A stretch of 64,000 bases of DNA from NCBI RefSeq assembly GCF_003573545.1, contig NZ_QWET01000001.1:434001-498000 (forward strand), written 5' to 3'. Below the pieces are notes generated by a model that searched no databases, was not told where the DNA came from, and was given only the letters and a program-made list of their open reading frames with translations. Position 1 is the stretch's first letter; each line of letters opens with the position of its first letter. Source of the stretch: Mariniphaga sediminis (GTDB lineage: Bacteria; Bacteroidota; Bacteroidia; Bacteroidales; Prolixibacteraceae). Positions 16,248 to 24,824 of this stretch are shown piece after piece. A program made the translations under genes and the position numbers.

Positions 16248-17609
16248 ATGACAGAATCAAACCGAGTAGAATATAAACAGCAACTTACTGATGGATTGGA
16301 ACGGGAAGTTGTAGCCTTTTTAAATTCGCATGAAGGTGGAATTATCTGGCTGGGAATTGACAAAGCAGGCACGTTAATCGGATTGGAAAATGCCGATGCT
16401 GTTCAGCTAAAAATCAAAGACCGGTTGAAACACAACATTCAACCCTCGTGTTTGGGGTTATTTGATGTGCTCAGTGAACAAAGGGAAGGAAAAGATATCC
16501 TGAAAATAATCGTCGCCAGTGGCCCTGAAAAACCTTATTACCTTCGAAAACACGGGATGACAGAAAAAGGGAGTTTTATCCGAATCGGATCAGCAACTGA
16601 GCCTATGCCCATTTCCATGATTGAAGATTTGTTTTCAAAACGCACACGCGATTCCATCAGTAAAATAAAATCGCACCGGCAAGATTTGTCTTTCGGGCAG
16701 TTGAAAATCTATTACAATGAGTCGGGTTATAATCTTACAGAGAAATTTGCTGCTAATCTGGAATTGTTAACCGAAACTGGAGATTATAACTACGTGGCCT
16801 ACTTATTGGCTGATAATAACAACACTTCCATTAAAGTGGCAAAATACGCCGGAACTGACCGGGTAGATTTGATTGAAAGCAATGAGTATGGCAACTGCTC
16901 GTTAATTAAAGCTACCAAGCAGGTTCTCGATAAACTGGATTTGGAAAATAAAACCACAACCAGGATTACCCGTAAAGAAAGGATTGATACACCGCTTTGG
17001 AATCCCATCGCTTTGCGCGAGGCAGTAATTAATGCTGTTGTGCATAACGACTATTCATTTGAAGCCCCACCCAAATTCGAGATTTTTTCTGACCGACTCG
17101 AAATTACCTCGGCAGGAGGCCTGGTTTCAGGATTATCGCAGGAGGAATTCTTTGAAGGATATTCCATTCCGAGAAACAAAGAGCTTATGCGTATTTTTAA
17201 GGATCTCGATATGGTTGAATACCTTGGATCTGGTGTTCCGCGAATATTACAAAGCTACGGCAGGGAATGTTTCCGGTTTACCGATAACTTTTTACGCATG
17301 ACATTGCCCAATGCGGTGGTCAAAAATGGTGAAGAAGGTGGTCAAATTGAATATGAAAATGGTGGCTCAATAGGTGGCTCAATAGGTGGCTCAATAAGCA
17401 AGTCATTTAGTTTGACTCCAAGGCAGGAACAAATATTGTCTCTGATAAATCAGGACAATAAAATTAGTTACCGCACGCTCGCTTCAAAATTACAAATCAA
17501 TGATTCCGCTGTAAAAAAACATCTGGAATCATTAAAAAATAAGGGCGTTCTAAAACGTATTGGTGGAACAAGAGGGTATTGGCAAGTACACTTCCCTAAA
17601 GACAAATAA
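16248..17609 (+). CDS. AlbA_2 (Schlafen-like) ATP-binding regulator with C-terminal winged helix
   Basis: A 453-residue protein. Residues 1-110 form the AlbA_2/divergent AAA_4 domain (NRVEYKQQLTDGLEREVVAF, NSHEGGIIWLGIDKAG, GSFIRIGSATEPM). The middle resembles an HATPase-type ATP-binding domain (NPIALREAVINAVVHNDYSF, then EIFSDRLEITSAGG and YLGSGVPRILQSYG). A flexible linker with GGSIGGSIGGSI joins a C-terminal winged helix (RQEQILSLINQ, then LQINDSAVKKHLESLKNKG). Such proteins are often called transcriptional regulators or DNA-binding ATPases and are common in defence islands of Bacteroidota; their biochemical role is poorly known. A broken copy of this C-terminus lies at the far side of the CRISPR array. 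Confidence 0.8.
   Translation: MTESNRVEYKQQLTDGLEREVVAFLNSHEGGIIWLGIDKAGTLIGLENADAVQLKIKDRLKHNIQPSCLGLFDVLSEQREGKDILKIIVASGPEKPYYLRKHGMTEKGSFIRIGSATEPMPISMIEDLFSKRTRDSISKIKSHRQDLSFGQLKIYYNESGYNLTEKFAANLELLTETGDYNYVAYLLADNNNTSIKVAKYAGTDRVDLIESNEYGNCSLIKATKQVLDKLDLENKTTTRITRKERIDTPLWNPIALREAVINAVVHNDYSFEAPPKFEIFSDRLEITSAGGLVSGLSQEEFFEGYSIPRNKELMRIFKDLDMVEYLGSGVPRILQSYGRECFRFTDNFLRMTLPNAVVKNGEEGGQIEYENGGSIGGSIGGSISKSFSLTPRQEQILSLINQDNKISYRTLASKLQINDSAVKKHLESLKNKGVLKRIGGTRGYWQVHFPKDK
17361..17396 (+). repeat. Three tandem 12-bp repeats encoding GGSI
   Basis: GGTGGCTCAATA occurs three times in a row without change, inside the linker between the ATP-binding and winged-helix domains of the AlbA_2-type protein. 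The unit keeps the reading frame, so slippage would lengthen or shorten the linker. Confidence 0.9.
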
Positions 17610-18194
17610 TGAATGACCTGCAAGGATTTTTTACTCAGGTGAATAAAAATGTGAGCATTTGATTTTAAATATTTGTTGGAAAATGCCATCGGTAATGAAT
17701 AAAACAGAACTTAATGATGGGAAATGTCAACAATAACTGAATGGCTTTATCATAAAAGAAAGGTTCAGCCCCATTGAATACGCACGCATGCAGGAAAAAA
17801 AGTTATACCATGTTGTTTTTAATACAACTACCGAAGAAAAGCCTTTTTCCTGGCCCGACCGTTTTGTTAATAGCCGACCGTATTAATGTAATTTATTTTT
17901 TTGATGAAGTACACTGGAGCCAAACCAACCTGAAGCAGAAAATCAGGATAATAGAAAAGGAGTAAAAAAAATATGGATCTGCCTGCCTTTATTCAATTTT
18001 GTAAAGTGTGTTTATACTAACGCTCGCCATTTCAGTGAGGTTGGTCTACGTAATCTGAAGTACTTTTTTTTGCTTGTTATTATCGTATGAATTTTGTAGA
18101 AAAATACGATGGTCGATATTTTATAGCGTAACGTATGAATCCCTTTGCTTATCTAAAAATATTCCAGCCAAAATATTTTTTAAACTTAATTTTT
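17610..18194. other. Gap without a recognised gene
   Basis: AT-rich sequence. A broken plus-strand frame around 17750-17960 contains FSPIEYARMQEKKLYHVVFN and, in another frame, INVIYFFDEVHWSQTNLKQK, which may be a decayed coding sequence, but I recognise no family. A 7-bp inverted repeat ATCGTAT/ATACGAT lies at about 18085-18113. The promoter and operator of the ATPase gene follow. Confidence 0.4.
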
Positions 18195-18230
18195 TATTTT
18201 TGTTACGGCCGTAACTGTTACGGCTGTAAC
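18195..18230 (+). promoter_or_regulatory. Promoter box and two tandem palindromic operators before the ATPase gene
   Basis: The -7 box TATTTTTG is at 18195-18202. Starting one base earlier than its end, two adjacent 15-base units occupy 18201-18215 (TGTTACGGCCGTAAC) and 18216-18230 (TGTTACGGCTGTAAC). The first contains a perfect 14-bp palindrome and the second differs by one base. They cover the expected transcription start and end 11 bases before the ATG. A dimeric repressor site or a 5' RNA hairpin pair are both possible. Confidence 0.65.
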
Positions 18231-18241
18231 AAAATGGAAGT

Positions 18242-19564
18242 ATGAAATTTTATAATAGAGATAACGAGCTTAATGAACTGAAAAGAATACAAGATCTTTC
18301 TTTCCATGATTTTTCCCGGATGACAGTAGTTGCCGGAAGAAGAAGGATTGGCAAAACAAGTCTTGTGATGAAATCGGTTGAAAACACACCCACTGTTTAT
18401 CTGTTTGTGGGACGCAAAAATGAAGCAACACTTTGTGCTGAATTTATTCCGATTATAGCCGGTTCGTTAAATACTTTTGTGCCTGAAGGTATTCAGTCTT
18501 TCAGGTTGTTGTTTCAATTCCTGATGGAGTTGGGCACACAACGCTCTTTTAACCTTGTTATTGACGAATTTCAGGAATTTTACAATGTCAATGAATCGGT
18601 ATTCAGCGATATGCAGAATATATGGGACAGCTACAGGAAAAGAACTCATGTAAACCTGATAATCAGTGGCTCTGTTTATTTATTGATGCAGAAAATATTT
18701 CAGAATTCCAAAGAACCATTGTTTGGCAGATCAGATAATATTATCAAATTATCTGCATTTGATATTGTTACCCTAAAAAGAATAATGGAGGATTATTATC
18801 CTGAATATTCAAACGATGATTTACTGGCATTGTATACTTTTACGGGAGGTATTCCCAAATACATTGAATTGTTTTGCGATGGCAGCAGGTTCGATGTTGA
18901 AGGGATGATTGAATTTATGGTTCGCGAAAATTCTTCTTTTACCGAAGAGGGGAAGAATCTTCTCATTGAGGAATTCGGGAAAAATTACGCCACCTATTTT
19001 TCCATTTTGAGTGCTATTTCAGGAGGGATTAATACACAGCCCAAAATTGAAGTGGCACTGGGTAACAAAAGTATTGGCGGGCAATTAAAAAGGCTTATCG
19101 AAGATTATGACATTATTGTTCGCTGCAGGCCTGTTTTTTCAAAAGAGGGCACACAGGCAGTGCGCTATGAAATTCAGGATAATTTTATTCGTTTCTGGTT
19201 TAATTATTTTGACCGTCATCGGTCATTAATTGAAATAAAGAATTTCAACGGACTGCGAAATATCATTGAGGCTGACTATCCAACTTATTCAGGTAAAATG
19301 CTTGAACGCTATTTTAAACAGAAATTAGCCGAAAGCTTCCAATACAGGGAAATTGGTTCGTGGTGGGAATCTAAAAATGAGCAAAATGAAATAGATATTG
19401 TTGCATTAAAACTGGAGAAAAATCAAGCTTTTGTTGCTGAGGTGAAACGTCAGAAGAAAAACTTTAAACCTGATTTATTTTCAGCCAAAGTAGAGCGTCT
19501 CAAGGACAAAGCCCTGGCAAAATATACAATTGAAAAACGTTTTCTTTCGTTAGAAGATATGTAA
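18242..19564 (+). CDS. Archaeal-type ATPase with DUF234 / nuclease-like C-terminal domain
   Basis: A 440-residue protein. The N-terminal P-loop ATPase (PF01637-like) has VVAGRRRIGKTSLVMKS near residues 29-45 as Walker A and LVIDEFQEFYN near residue 105 as Walker B. A winged-helix region follows (GKNYATYFSILSAISGG), then the DUF234-type C-terminus (YEIQDNFIRFWFNYFDRHR). That C-terminus carries a PD-(D/E)XK-like signature: GSWWESKNEQNEIDIVAL and then FVAEVKRQKK, with D and E-x-K spaced as in that fold. These ATPases are widespread in archaea and Bacteroidota and mostly of unknown function. It is monocistronic, with palindromic operators at its start. The nuclease activity is inferred from the motif only. 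Confidence 0.82.
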   Translation: MKFYNRDNELNELKRIQDLSFHDFSRMTVVAGRRRIGKTSLVMKSVENTPTVYLFVGRKNEATLCAEFIPIIAGSLNTFVPEGIQSFRLLFQFLMELGTQRSFNLVIDEFQEFYNVNESVFSDMQNIWDSYRKRTHVNLIISGSVYLLMQKIFQNSKEPLFGRSDNIIKLSAFDIVTLKRIMEDYYPEYSNDDLLALYTFTGGIPKYIELFCDGSRFDVEGMIEFMVRENSSFTEEGKNLLIEEFGKNYATYFSILSAISGGINTQPKIEVALGNKSIGGQLKRLIEDYDIIVRCRPVFSKEGTQAVRYEIQDNFIRFWFNYFDRHRSLIEIKNFNGLRNIIEADYPTYSGKMLERYFKQKLAESFQYREIGSWWESKNEQNEIDIVALKLEKNQAFVAEVKRQKKNFKPDLFSAKVERLKDKALAKYTIEKRFLSLEDM

Positions 19565-19723
19565 TATATCAAACTCCCGCCAGATTATTTTTTGCAGTTG
19601 GTTAACATGATAAATTTATAGTTTGGTAGTTCGAGCATTGAACAGGTGATTTATTTTTTCTCAGAAAGTATCCCAAACGAATATATTTTTTAACTTTAAG
19701 GCCATAAGTTCAAATCTTTAGTT

Positions 19724-20629
19724 ATGCCCCACGATAACAAAGCGTTCAGGCTGCTCCGGTTGTTGTTTTTCCTTTCTGGAAGTTACCCCAAAACAAGGAA
19801 AGAGTGTACTGATTTTCTCGATATCAGGGAGTCAGCCTTTTACAACTATCGTAACGAATTAATCAATATTGGTTTTAATCTGCAGCAAAAAGAAGGGAAG
19901 TACTGGGTGGAAGCCGAGGATAAGGCCACACATGTACTGGCTAATCTGCTTCACTTCTCTGAAGAAGAAGCTTATATCCTTGCTAAAAGTATAGACGCCA
20001 TTGAGGGGCACACGCTGCCGGCCAAACGGTTGAAGCAAAAACTGGTAGCTTTTCTGAACCAGGACAAAGCAGTGGAGGCGTACCTGAAAAAGGAAAAGAC
20101 TGAAATGGTTTCTGTATTGAATAATGCCGTAAAAAACAAAAAACAGGTTTTGCTGGTGAATTATGCTTCAGGCAATAGCCAAACCGTGAAAAACCGGAGG
20201 GTGGAACCTTTTGAGTTTAAAGACGATTTTAACCTCGTTTGGGCATTTGACACAGAGGTAAAGAAAAACCGCCAGTTTAAAATTTGTCGCATGGAGGACG
20301 CGCTGGAAACTCCGTTTGGCTGGAAGTATGAACACTTGCACCACTCGGCGCCTGTAGATGTTTTCCGTAATACCGGGGAACTAAATAAGCAGGTGGAATT
20401 TGAATTGAATCTGCGGGCACGGAATTTACTGGTGGAAGAATACCCGTTAACCGAAAAATATATTACCGGAACCACAAAAAATCATTTTCTTTTTAAAGTC
20501 CCGGTTGCCAAATACGAAGGCCCCGGGCGTTTTATGATGGGAATGGCGGAAGATATCCGACTGATAGGCGACGATGGATTTATAGAGTTTCTGAAAGAAA
20601 AAATAGACAAATGCAAACATTTTCTATGA
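19724..20629 (+). CDS. WYL-domain transcriptional regulator
   Basis: A 301-residue protein. The first 60 residues form a winged-helix region (LLRLLFFLSGSYPKTRKECT, DIRESAFYNYRNELINIGFN). The central WYL domain runs from about residue 140 (VLLVNYASGNSQTVKNRRVE, PFEFKDDFNLVWAF, KQFKICRMEDALET-type motif). It ends with a conserved helical WCX-like extension (FKVPVAKYEGPGRFMMGMAE). WYL regulators bind ligands, often nucleic acids, and frequently control CRISPR and other defence genes. It lies 57 bases before the HIRAN gene, which is followed by cas8 after 27 bases on the same strand, so it could be the regulator of this cas operon. That function is inferred from position. Confidence 0.82.
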   Translation: MPHDNKAFRLLRLLFFLSGSYPKTRKECTDFLDIRESAFYNYRNELINIGFNLQQKEGKYWVEAEDKATHVLANLLHFSEEEAYILAKSIDAIEGHTLPAKRLKQKLVAFLNQDKAVEAYLKKEKTEMVSVLNNAVKNKKQVLLVNYASGNSQTVKNRRVEPFEFKDDFNLVWAFDTEVKKNRQFKICRMEDALETPFGWKYEHLHHSAPVDVFRNTGELNKQVEFELNLRARNLLVEEYPLTEKYITGTTKNHFLFKVPVAKYEGPGRFMMGMAEDIRLIGDDGFIEFLKEKIDKCKHFL

Positions 20630-20686
20630 CTTTCCACGAAATCTGGAGTTTGAAAACTGAACTTGCCGTGAATTTGAATAAATGGA

Positions 20687-21100
20687 ATGAACAGGTTTGA
20701 TTTTATAAAACGGATATTTTTAAGCGGAGCAGCAGCTCTCGTAGCAAAACATGCGGGAGCCGGTGTGCCGGAAAGGACGACAGAAATTTACCTGAATTCG
20801 CCTTACATCGCCGGGTTTAAATACTACAATGGATCCGAGTTGGAAAAGCATTTAAAGAAGAACGATGAACTCACGCTACAACGGCAACCCGAAAACCCGC
20901 ACGACTATTTTGCAGTGGAAGTATTTCGCAAAAACCAAAAGCTAGGTTACCTGCCCCGCACCGACAATAAAATTGTTGCGAGGATGATGGACCAGGGTGT
21001 AAAAGTAAAAGCCAGAATAAGAAGTATTGATCCGGAAGCACAACCGTTTAAGAGAGTTAAGATTAGGGTTTATTCGGAGATAAAAACAGGAAAAATGTAG
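20687..21100 (+). CDS. HIRAN-domain protein with an N-terminal signal-like segment
   Basis: A 137-residue protein. Residues 36 to the end form a HIRAN domain: IAGFKYYNGSELEKHLKKND, LTLQRQPENPHDYFAVEVF, KLGYLPRTDNKIVARMMDQG and a closing VKARIRSIDPEAQPFKRVKI. HIRAN domains bind DNA ends or damaged DNA in eukaryotic helicases, while bacterial stand-alone ones have unknown roles. The start MNRFDFIKRIFLSGAAALVA is basic then hydrophobic, resembling a signal peptide, which is odd for a DNA-binding domain. It lies between the WYL regulator and cas8; WYL and HIRAN genes do occur together near CRISPR loci. Confidence 0.78.
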   Translation: MNRFDFIKRIFLSGAAALVAKHAGAGVPERTTEIYLNSPYIAGFKYYNGSELEKHLKKNDELTLQRQPENPHDYFAVEVFRKNQKLGYLPRTDNKIVARMMDQGVKVKARIRSIDPEAQPFKRVKIRVYSEIKTGKM

Positions 21101-21127
21101 GATAATGCTAAAATATAAACACAAATA

Positions 21128-23020
21128 ATGCATGATACTTTAATCGCCATTGGAAATGAGGTTGCCCGACAGCAAGGCGAATGGGACAATCTGGTTGAAA
21201 TTCCTAAATTTGAAGAACGATCCAAAGACGGAGAGCCAATAATGAACTATGTATTGGTAGTGACGTTTGACATTGATCAACAAACAATTCATGTTGGAAA
21301 TGATGTCTATGCTTTTGGGGTTGAATCTTCACCAATAAAAAACAGAAATATCAACAGCGAACTTTGGGGAAGAAGAGGTGATCCTTGGATGGTAACTTGC
21401 TCTTATCCTAAAAAGCTACCTATTTTACAAAAAAGTATTTTCGGTAAGCCTGAAGAAGATACCGGACAAGGACTCTTTCAGAAGAGCCTCCTGAAATCAT
21501 ACCCGGAGGCAAAAGAAACTGTTTTCTATAAAGCCTTGGATGCTTGTTGCTCTTTGAAAAATGTGCCAATAGAAGAAGAATCAACAGGGCTTGACGTGTT
21601 AGAAAGCGAATTCATTTCGAAAAAAATATCGTTACCCAAAAATCATAAAGTAGTAATGCTTACTATCGCAATCAAGGCTGAGGCTCTTGGAATAAACGAG
21701 CCAACATTGTTGTGTCATCTTGACGGATATGATTTTTATGTGAAAAATAATTTCTCGAAGAATTCAGTTCTGAAGACAGATGATTCTGAATCGCTTTGTT
21801 ATATAACTGGAAAGAAAAGCGAAAGTGTGATATTGCCTTCTTTTTCAGATCGGGAAGATTTGAATAAATTATTTGTTACTACGACTATTAATTACGCAAG
21901 TAATTTTGACAATAAAGCTTTCAAGAAAAATTATCAAATTAACTCGGAAGTAAAGAATGCTCTGCAAAATGGATCGAATTACATCAGGGGTAAACTGAAT
22001 AATCAACGCTGTTCAGTGAGGATTGCAAATATCGAACACTACTTCATTCCTGCTTTTCTTAATCCGGAGAATGTCGATATTAAATTTGAACTTGACCACA
22101 TTCAAAGAATAAGCGAATGGGTATTTTCTACAAAACAATTAGATAACACGATTGAATCGCTCGGAATAGATTCAGAAAGTTCATTATATTGGATCAATTA
22201 CATTGCTTATGCCAGCGATGGTAACAGCGTAAAAGTAATCAATCATATCAAGGATGTCAGCAGTATATGGTTTCACAATATTGTTTGGAATGACAAAGAG
22301 CAATCGGATTTAATCTCAAACTATTTCAATCAGAGACGGTTAAATCTTTCGGCTATTTATTTTGCTATCCCCATCAGAAAAGACCATGAACAAAAAAATG
22401 ACGCACTGAAGATGTTATCGCAAATACTTGAACAAAGAAAAGTACAGAGGAGAAAAGTGTTTATCCATTTTGCTGAACTTATTCTTTGTCATTATTATAA
22501 CCGTTACCGTTCTTATTCAAATATTACTTTTAAACCCGAAAGTTTTGACTTTGCTATTCGGGACAGCGTGATAAAATATCTCTTTTTACTCAATCTTTTA
22601 AAATCATTAAACCTTACTGATATGGAAGAAAATGAAAAAATATCTCAGGAGACTCCTGAAAGTAGCGACAAGCTACAACGGTTTTTTATCGATATGGGTT
22701 ATTCTCCTCAACAACAAGCATTGTACTGGCTTGGACGGATAATCAACAAAGTAGGAACAGCCCAGTATAAAAAAGGGCATCAGCAAAAGCCTGTTTTGAA
22801 TAAAATCAATTATAATGGAATGGATCATTCCAAAATACAGCGTTTATATGTAGATGCTTTTGAACTATCCTCACAATATAAAATCGTTAATCAGATCAAT
22901 TATTATTCGAGGATGTTTTCTCAGGGGTTTCCTGCCGACGAAAGACTATGGGTTTTGTCCCCTCAGGAAAGTGTCTTCTATATTCTTTCTGGCTTTTCTC
23001 TCTATTTTGATAACAACTAA
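21128..23020 (+). CDS. cas8b: Cas8b (Csh1/TM1802-type) large subunit of the type I-B Cascade
   Basis: A 630-residue protein, the large subunit that recognises the PAM and holds the target in Cascade. It is followed by cas7 after 14 bases. The C-terminal part contains YWLGRIINKVGTAQYKKGHQ and PVLNKINYNGMDHSKIQRLY, the pattern of the TM1802/Csh1 family. The middle has a C-x-x-x-like zinc-finger region (LLCHLDGYDFYV and SLCYITGKKSES) in which the usual second Cys of the knuckle seems to be replaced by Thr, so metal binding may be lost. Csh1-type sequences diverge strongly, so the family call rests on the C-terminal pattern and on context. Confidence 0.85.
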   Translation: MHDTLIAIGNEVARQQGEWDNLVEIPKFEERSKDGEPIMNYVLVVTFDIDQQTIHVGNDVYAFGVESSPIKNRNINSELWGRRGDPWMVTCSYPKKLPILQKSIFGKPEEDTGQGLFQKSLLKSYPEAKETVFYKALDACCSLKNVPIEEESTGLDVLESEFISKKISLPKNHKVVMLTIAIKAEALGINEPTLLCHLDGYDFYVKNNFSKNSVLKTDDSESLCYITGKKSESVILPSFSDREDLNKLFVTTTINYASNFDNKAFKKNYQINSEVKNALQNGSNYIRGKLNNQRCSVRIANIEHYFIPAFLNPENVDIKFELDHIQRISEWVFSTKQLDNTIESLGIDSESSLYWINYIAYASDGNSVKVINHIKDVSSIWFHNIVWNDKEQSDLISNYFNQRRLNLSAIYFAIPIRKDHEQKNDALKMLSQILEQRKVQRRKVFIHFAELILCHYYNRYRSYSNITFKPESFDFAIRDSVIKYLFLLNLLKSLNLTDMEENEKISQETPESSDKLQRFFIDMGYSPQQQALYWLGRIINKVGTAQYKKGHQQKPVLNKINYNGMDHSKIQRLYVDAFELSSQYKIVNQINYYSRMFSQGFPADERLWVLSPQESVFYILSGFSLYFDNN

Positions 23021-23034
23021 TAAAAAATATAATC

Positions 23035-24039
23035 ATGACAACAGTAAATCACAATTCCGATTTCATATTTTTGTACGATGCTACATTATGCAATCCAAAC
23101 GGCGATCCCGATCAGGAGAACAAACCCCGTATGGACTACGATACTAACACGAACCTAGTCACCGATACTCGTGTGAAGAGATTTATCCGCGATTACCTGA
23201 AAGATCAGGGACAAGACATTTTTGTCGATATGGAGGGTGACAGTAAAGTGAGTTCTGATACCAAGCTTGAATATGTAATAGAACGAGTTTTATCGAACGA
23301 GAATGAGCGTGCTGTTCTATTCGAAGAAACCCCGGATTTACTAAAAGATTTCATTGAGATTATTGCGGAGAAGAAAGGAAAAGATACAATTCTTAAATTG
23401 TTGCAAAATAAAAAGAACAGTAAGTTAAATTATTACATCCTTTCACAACTGGTCAAAGACAAATTCATTGATATCCGAATGTTTGGGAGCGCATTTGCCG
23501 TAGGCGGATTCACTAAAGCCTATACTGGTGCGATTCAAATGAATTGGGGGTATTCCTTAAATCAGGTCGAATTGGTTGAATCAAACTCGATTGTGACTAT
23601 CATGAATGATGACAGCAGTACATTTGGGAAAGATTACCGCGTGTATTATAGCTTGTTGGCATTTAATGGAACTATTAATAAATACGCTGCAAAAGCAACA
23701 GGATTAACCGAAGAAGACCAAAAGTTATTCCGTAAAGCAATCTGGGAAAGCATTCCATCGCAGCCTACGCGGTCGAAAATGAACCAGTACCCGAAACTTT
23801 ATTTGGAAATTATTTACAACGAAGGGTTTAATAATGGTCACTTTGGCGATTTGAGGAATACAATTAAGGTTTCTTACAAAGAAGATATTCCGGCTAAGCA
23901 GGTACGAACATTCAACGATTTGATTTTTGATGTATCGGGGCTCGCTGAAATGATCATCGAGAACAAAGGTGAAGGTAAACCCATTAGCGAAGTGATTATC
24001 TACAAATCGGCAGATTTCCCTGAATTGAAAATCAATTAA
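23035..24039 (+). CDS. cas7: Cas7 (Csh2-type) backbone protein of type I-B Cascade
   Basis: A 334-residue protein that would form the helical crRNA-binding backbone. The Cas7/Csh2 signature is clear: FIFLYDATLCNPNGDPDQEN at residues 8-27, with the conserved NPNGDPD, then TRVKRFIRDYLKDQGQDIF and RMFGSAFAVGGFTKAYTGAI. It ends VIIYKSADFPELKI. It lies between cas8b and cas5 with gaps of 14 and 11 bases, in one operon. Length is typical of the family. Confidence 0.92.
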   Translation: MTTVNHNSDFIFLYDATLCNPNGDPDQENKPRMDYDTNTNLVTDTRVKRFIRDYLKDQGQDIFVDMEGDSKVSSDTKLEYVIERVLSNENERAVLFEETPDLLKDFIEIIAEKKGKDTILKLLQNKKNSKLNYYILSQLVKDKFIDIRMFGSAFAVGGFTKAYTGAIQMNWGYSLNQVELVESNSIVTIMNDDSSTFGKDYRVYYSLLAFNGTINKYAAKATGLTEEDQKLFRKAIWESIPSQPTRSKMNQYPKLYLEIIYNEGFNNGHFGDLRNTIKVSYKEDIPAKQVRTFNDLIFDVSGLAEMIIENKGEGKPISEVIIYKSADFPELKIN

Positions 24040-24050
24040 ATCAATTCATC

Positions 24051-24824
24051 ATGGAAGTTATCTCATTTGATATTTCCGGTAAGATTGCTCATTTTCGCAA
24101 GTATTATGCAAACAATACGGCGCTGAGCTTTAGCATTCCGCCTCGTACCACTGTTATGGGGATGCTTGCAGCTATTTGTGGTTTGCCCAAAGATTCATAT
24201 TACGAATTGTTTTCTTCCGAAAACATTGATATTGGGATTGCCTTGTTATCGAGAACAAAGAAAACAATTCACCGTCTTAACTTAATACGAGTGCTGGGAC
24301 CAAGTGACTTCAGGGGAAGTAAAGGCCACATTCAAACACCATTTGAAATTGTTACCGGAGAAAACATAAACGATTCAATAATTACTTATCGAGTATTTCT
24401 TCGCCCTTTAAATATTGGAGAAAAAGATTATATCCGCTTGAAAGAACTAATCAAAACGAAAGGAAATAATTTTGCCCTGACGCTTGGAGCTGCCAGTTTC
24501 AATGCAAGTTTGTCTAACTATAAGGAATATGAGGCCACTGAGCGGAAAGCTTCGAATGAGTTTGAATATTTCGACAGTGCAATCAATTCTGACGACGTAC
24601 TGGAAATAGAGCTTCTAAAGGAAAATGGAGGACGTATAAGTATTGTTGAAGAAGAATTAATGCCTGCTGATTTTGTGGCAAACTACAACCGGGAGTTGCA
24701 AAAAATGAACCGGATGTTGTATTCGGTTTCAGCCTCCCAATTAAAAGCCCGATTGAAGGAATCGGCAAATGTTTTGGAGCTTATGGAAGGAGAAGCGAAG
24801 AGTCACATTCAATTTATGAAGTGA
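24051..24824 (+). CDS. cas5b: Cas5 (Cas5b-type) protein of type I-B Cascade
   Basis: A 257-residue protein that would cap the 5' handle of the crRNA. The N-terminus FDISGKIAHFRKYYANNTAL and FSIPPRTTVMGMLAAICGLP is the standard Cas5 start with its ferredoxin-like fold. The PPRTTVMGMLA segment is the Gly-containing loop of Cas5b. It follows cas7 by 11 bases, and its stop codon overlaps the start of cas3 by one base (TGATG), which suggests coupled translation. Confidence 0.9.
   Translation: MEVISFDISGKIAHFRKYYANNTALSFSIPPRTTVMGMLAAICGLPKDSYYELFSSENIDIGIALLSRTKKTIHRLNLIRVLGPSDFRGSKGHIQTPFEIVTGENINDSIITYRVFLRPLNIGEKDYIRLKELIKTKGNNFALTLGAASFNASLSNYKEYEATERKASNEFEYFDSAINSDDVLEIELLKENGGRISIVEEELMPADFVANYNRELQKMNRMLYSVSASQLKARLKESANVLELMEGEAKSHIQFMK

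Noticed and set aside
17774-17965. 63-codon plus-strand frame between the AlbA_2-type and ATPase genes
   Set aside because: No family recognised and the frame switches are suggestive of decay at best; kept only as a note in the gap entry.
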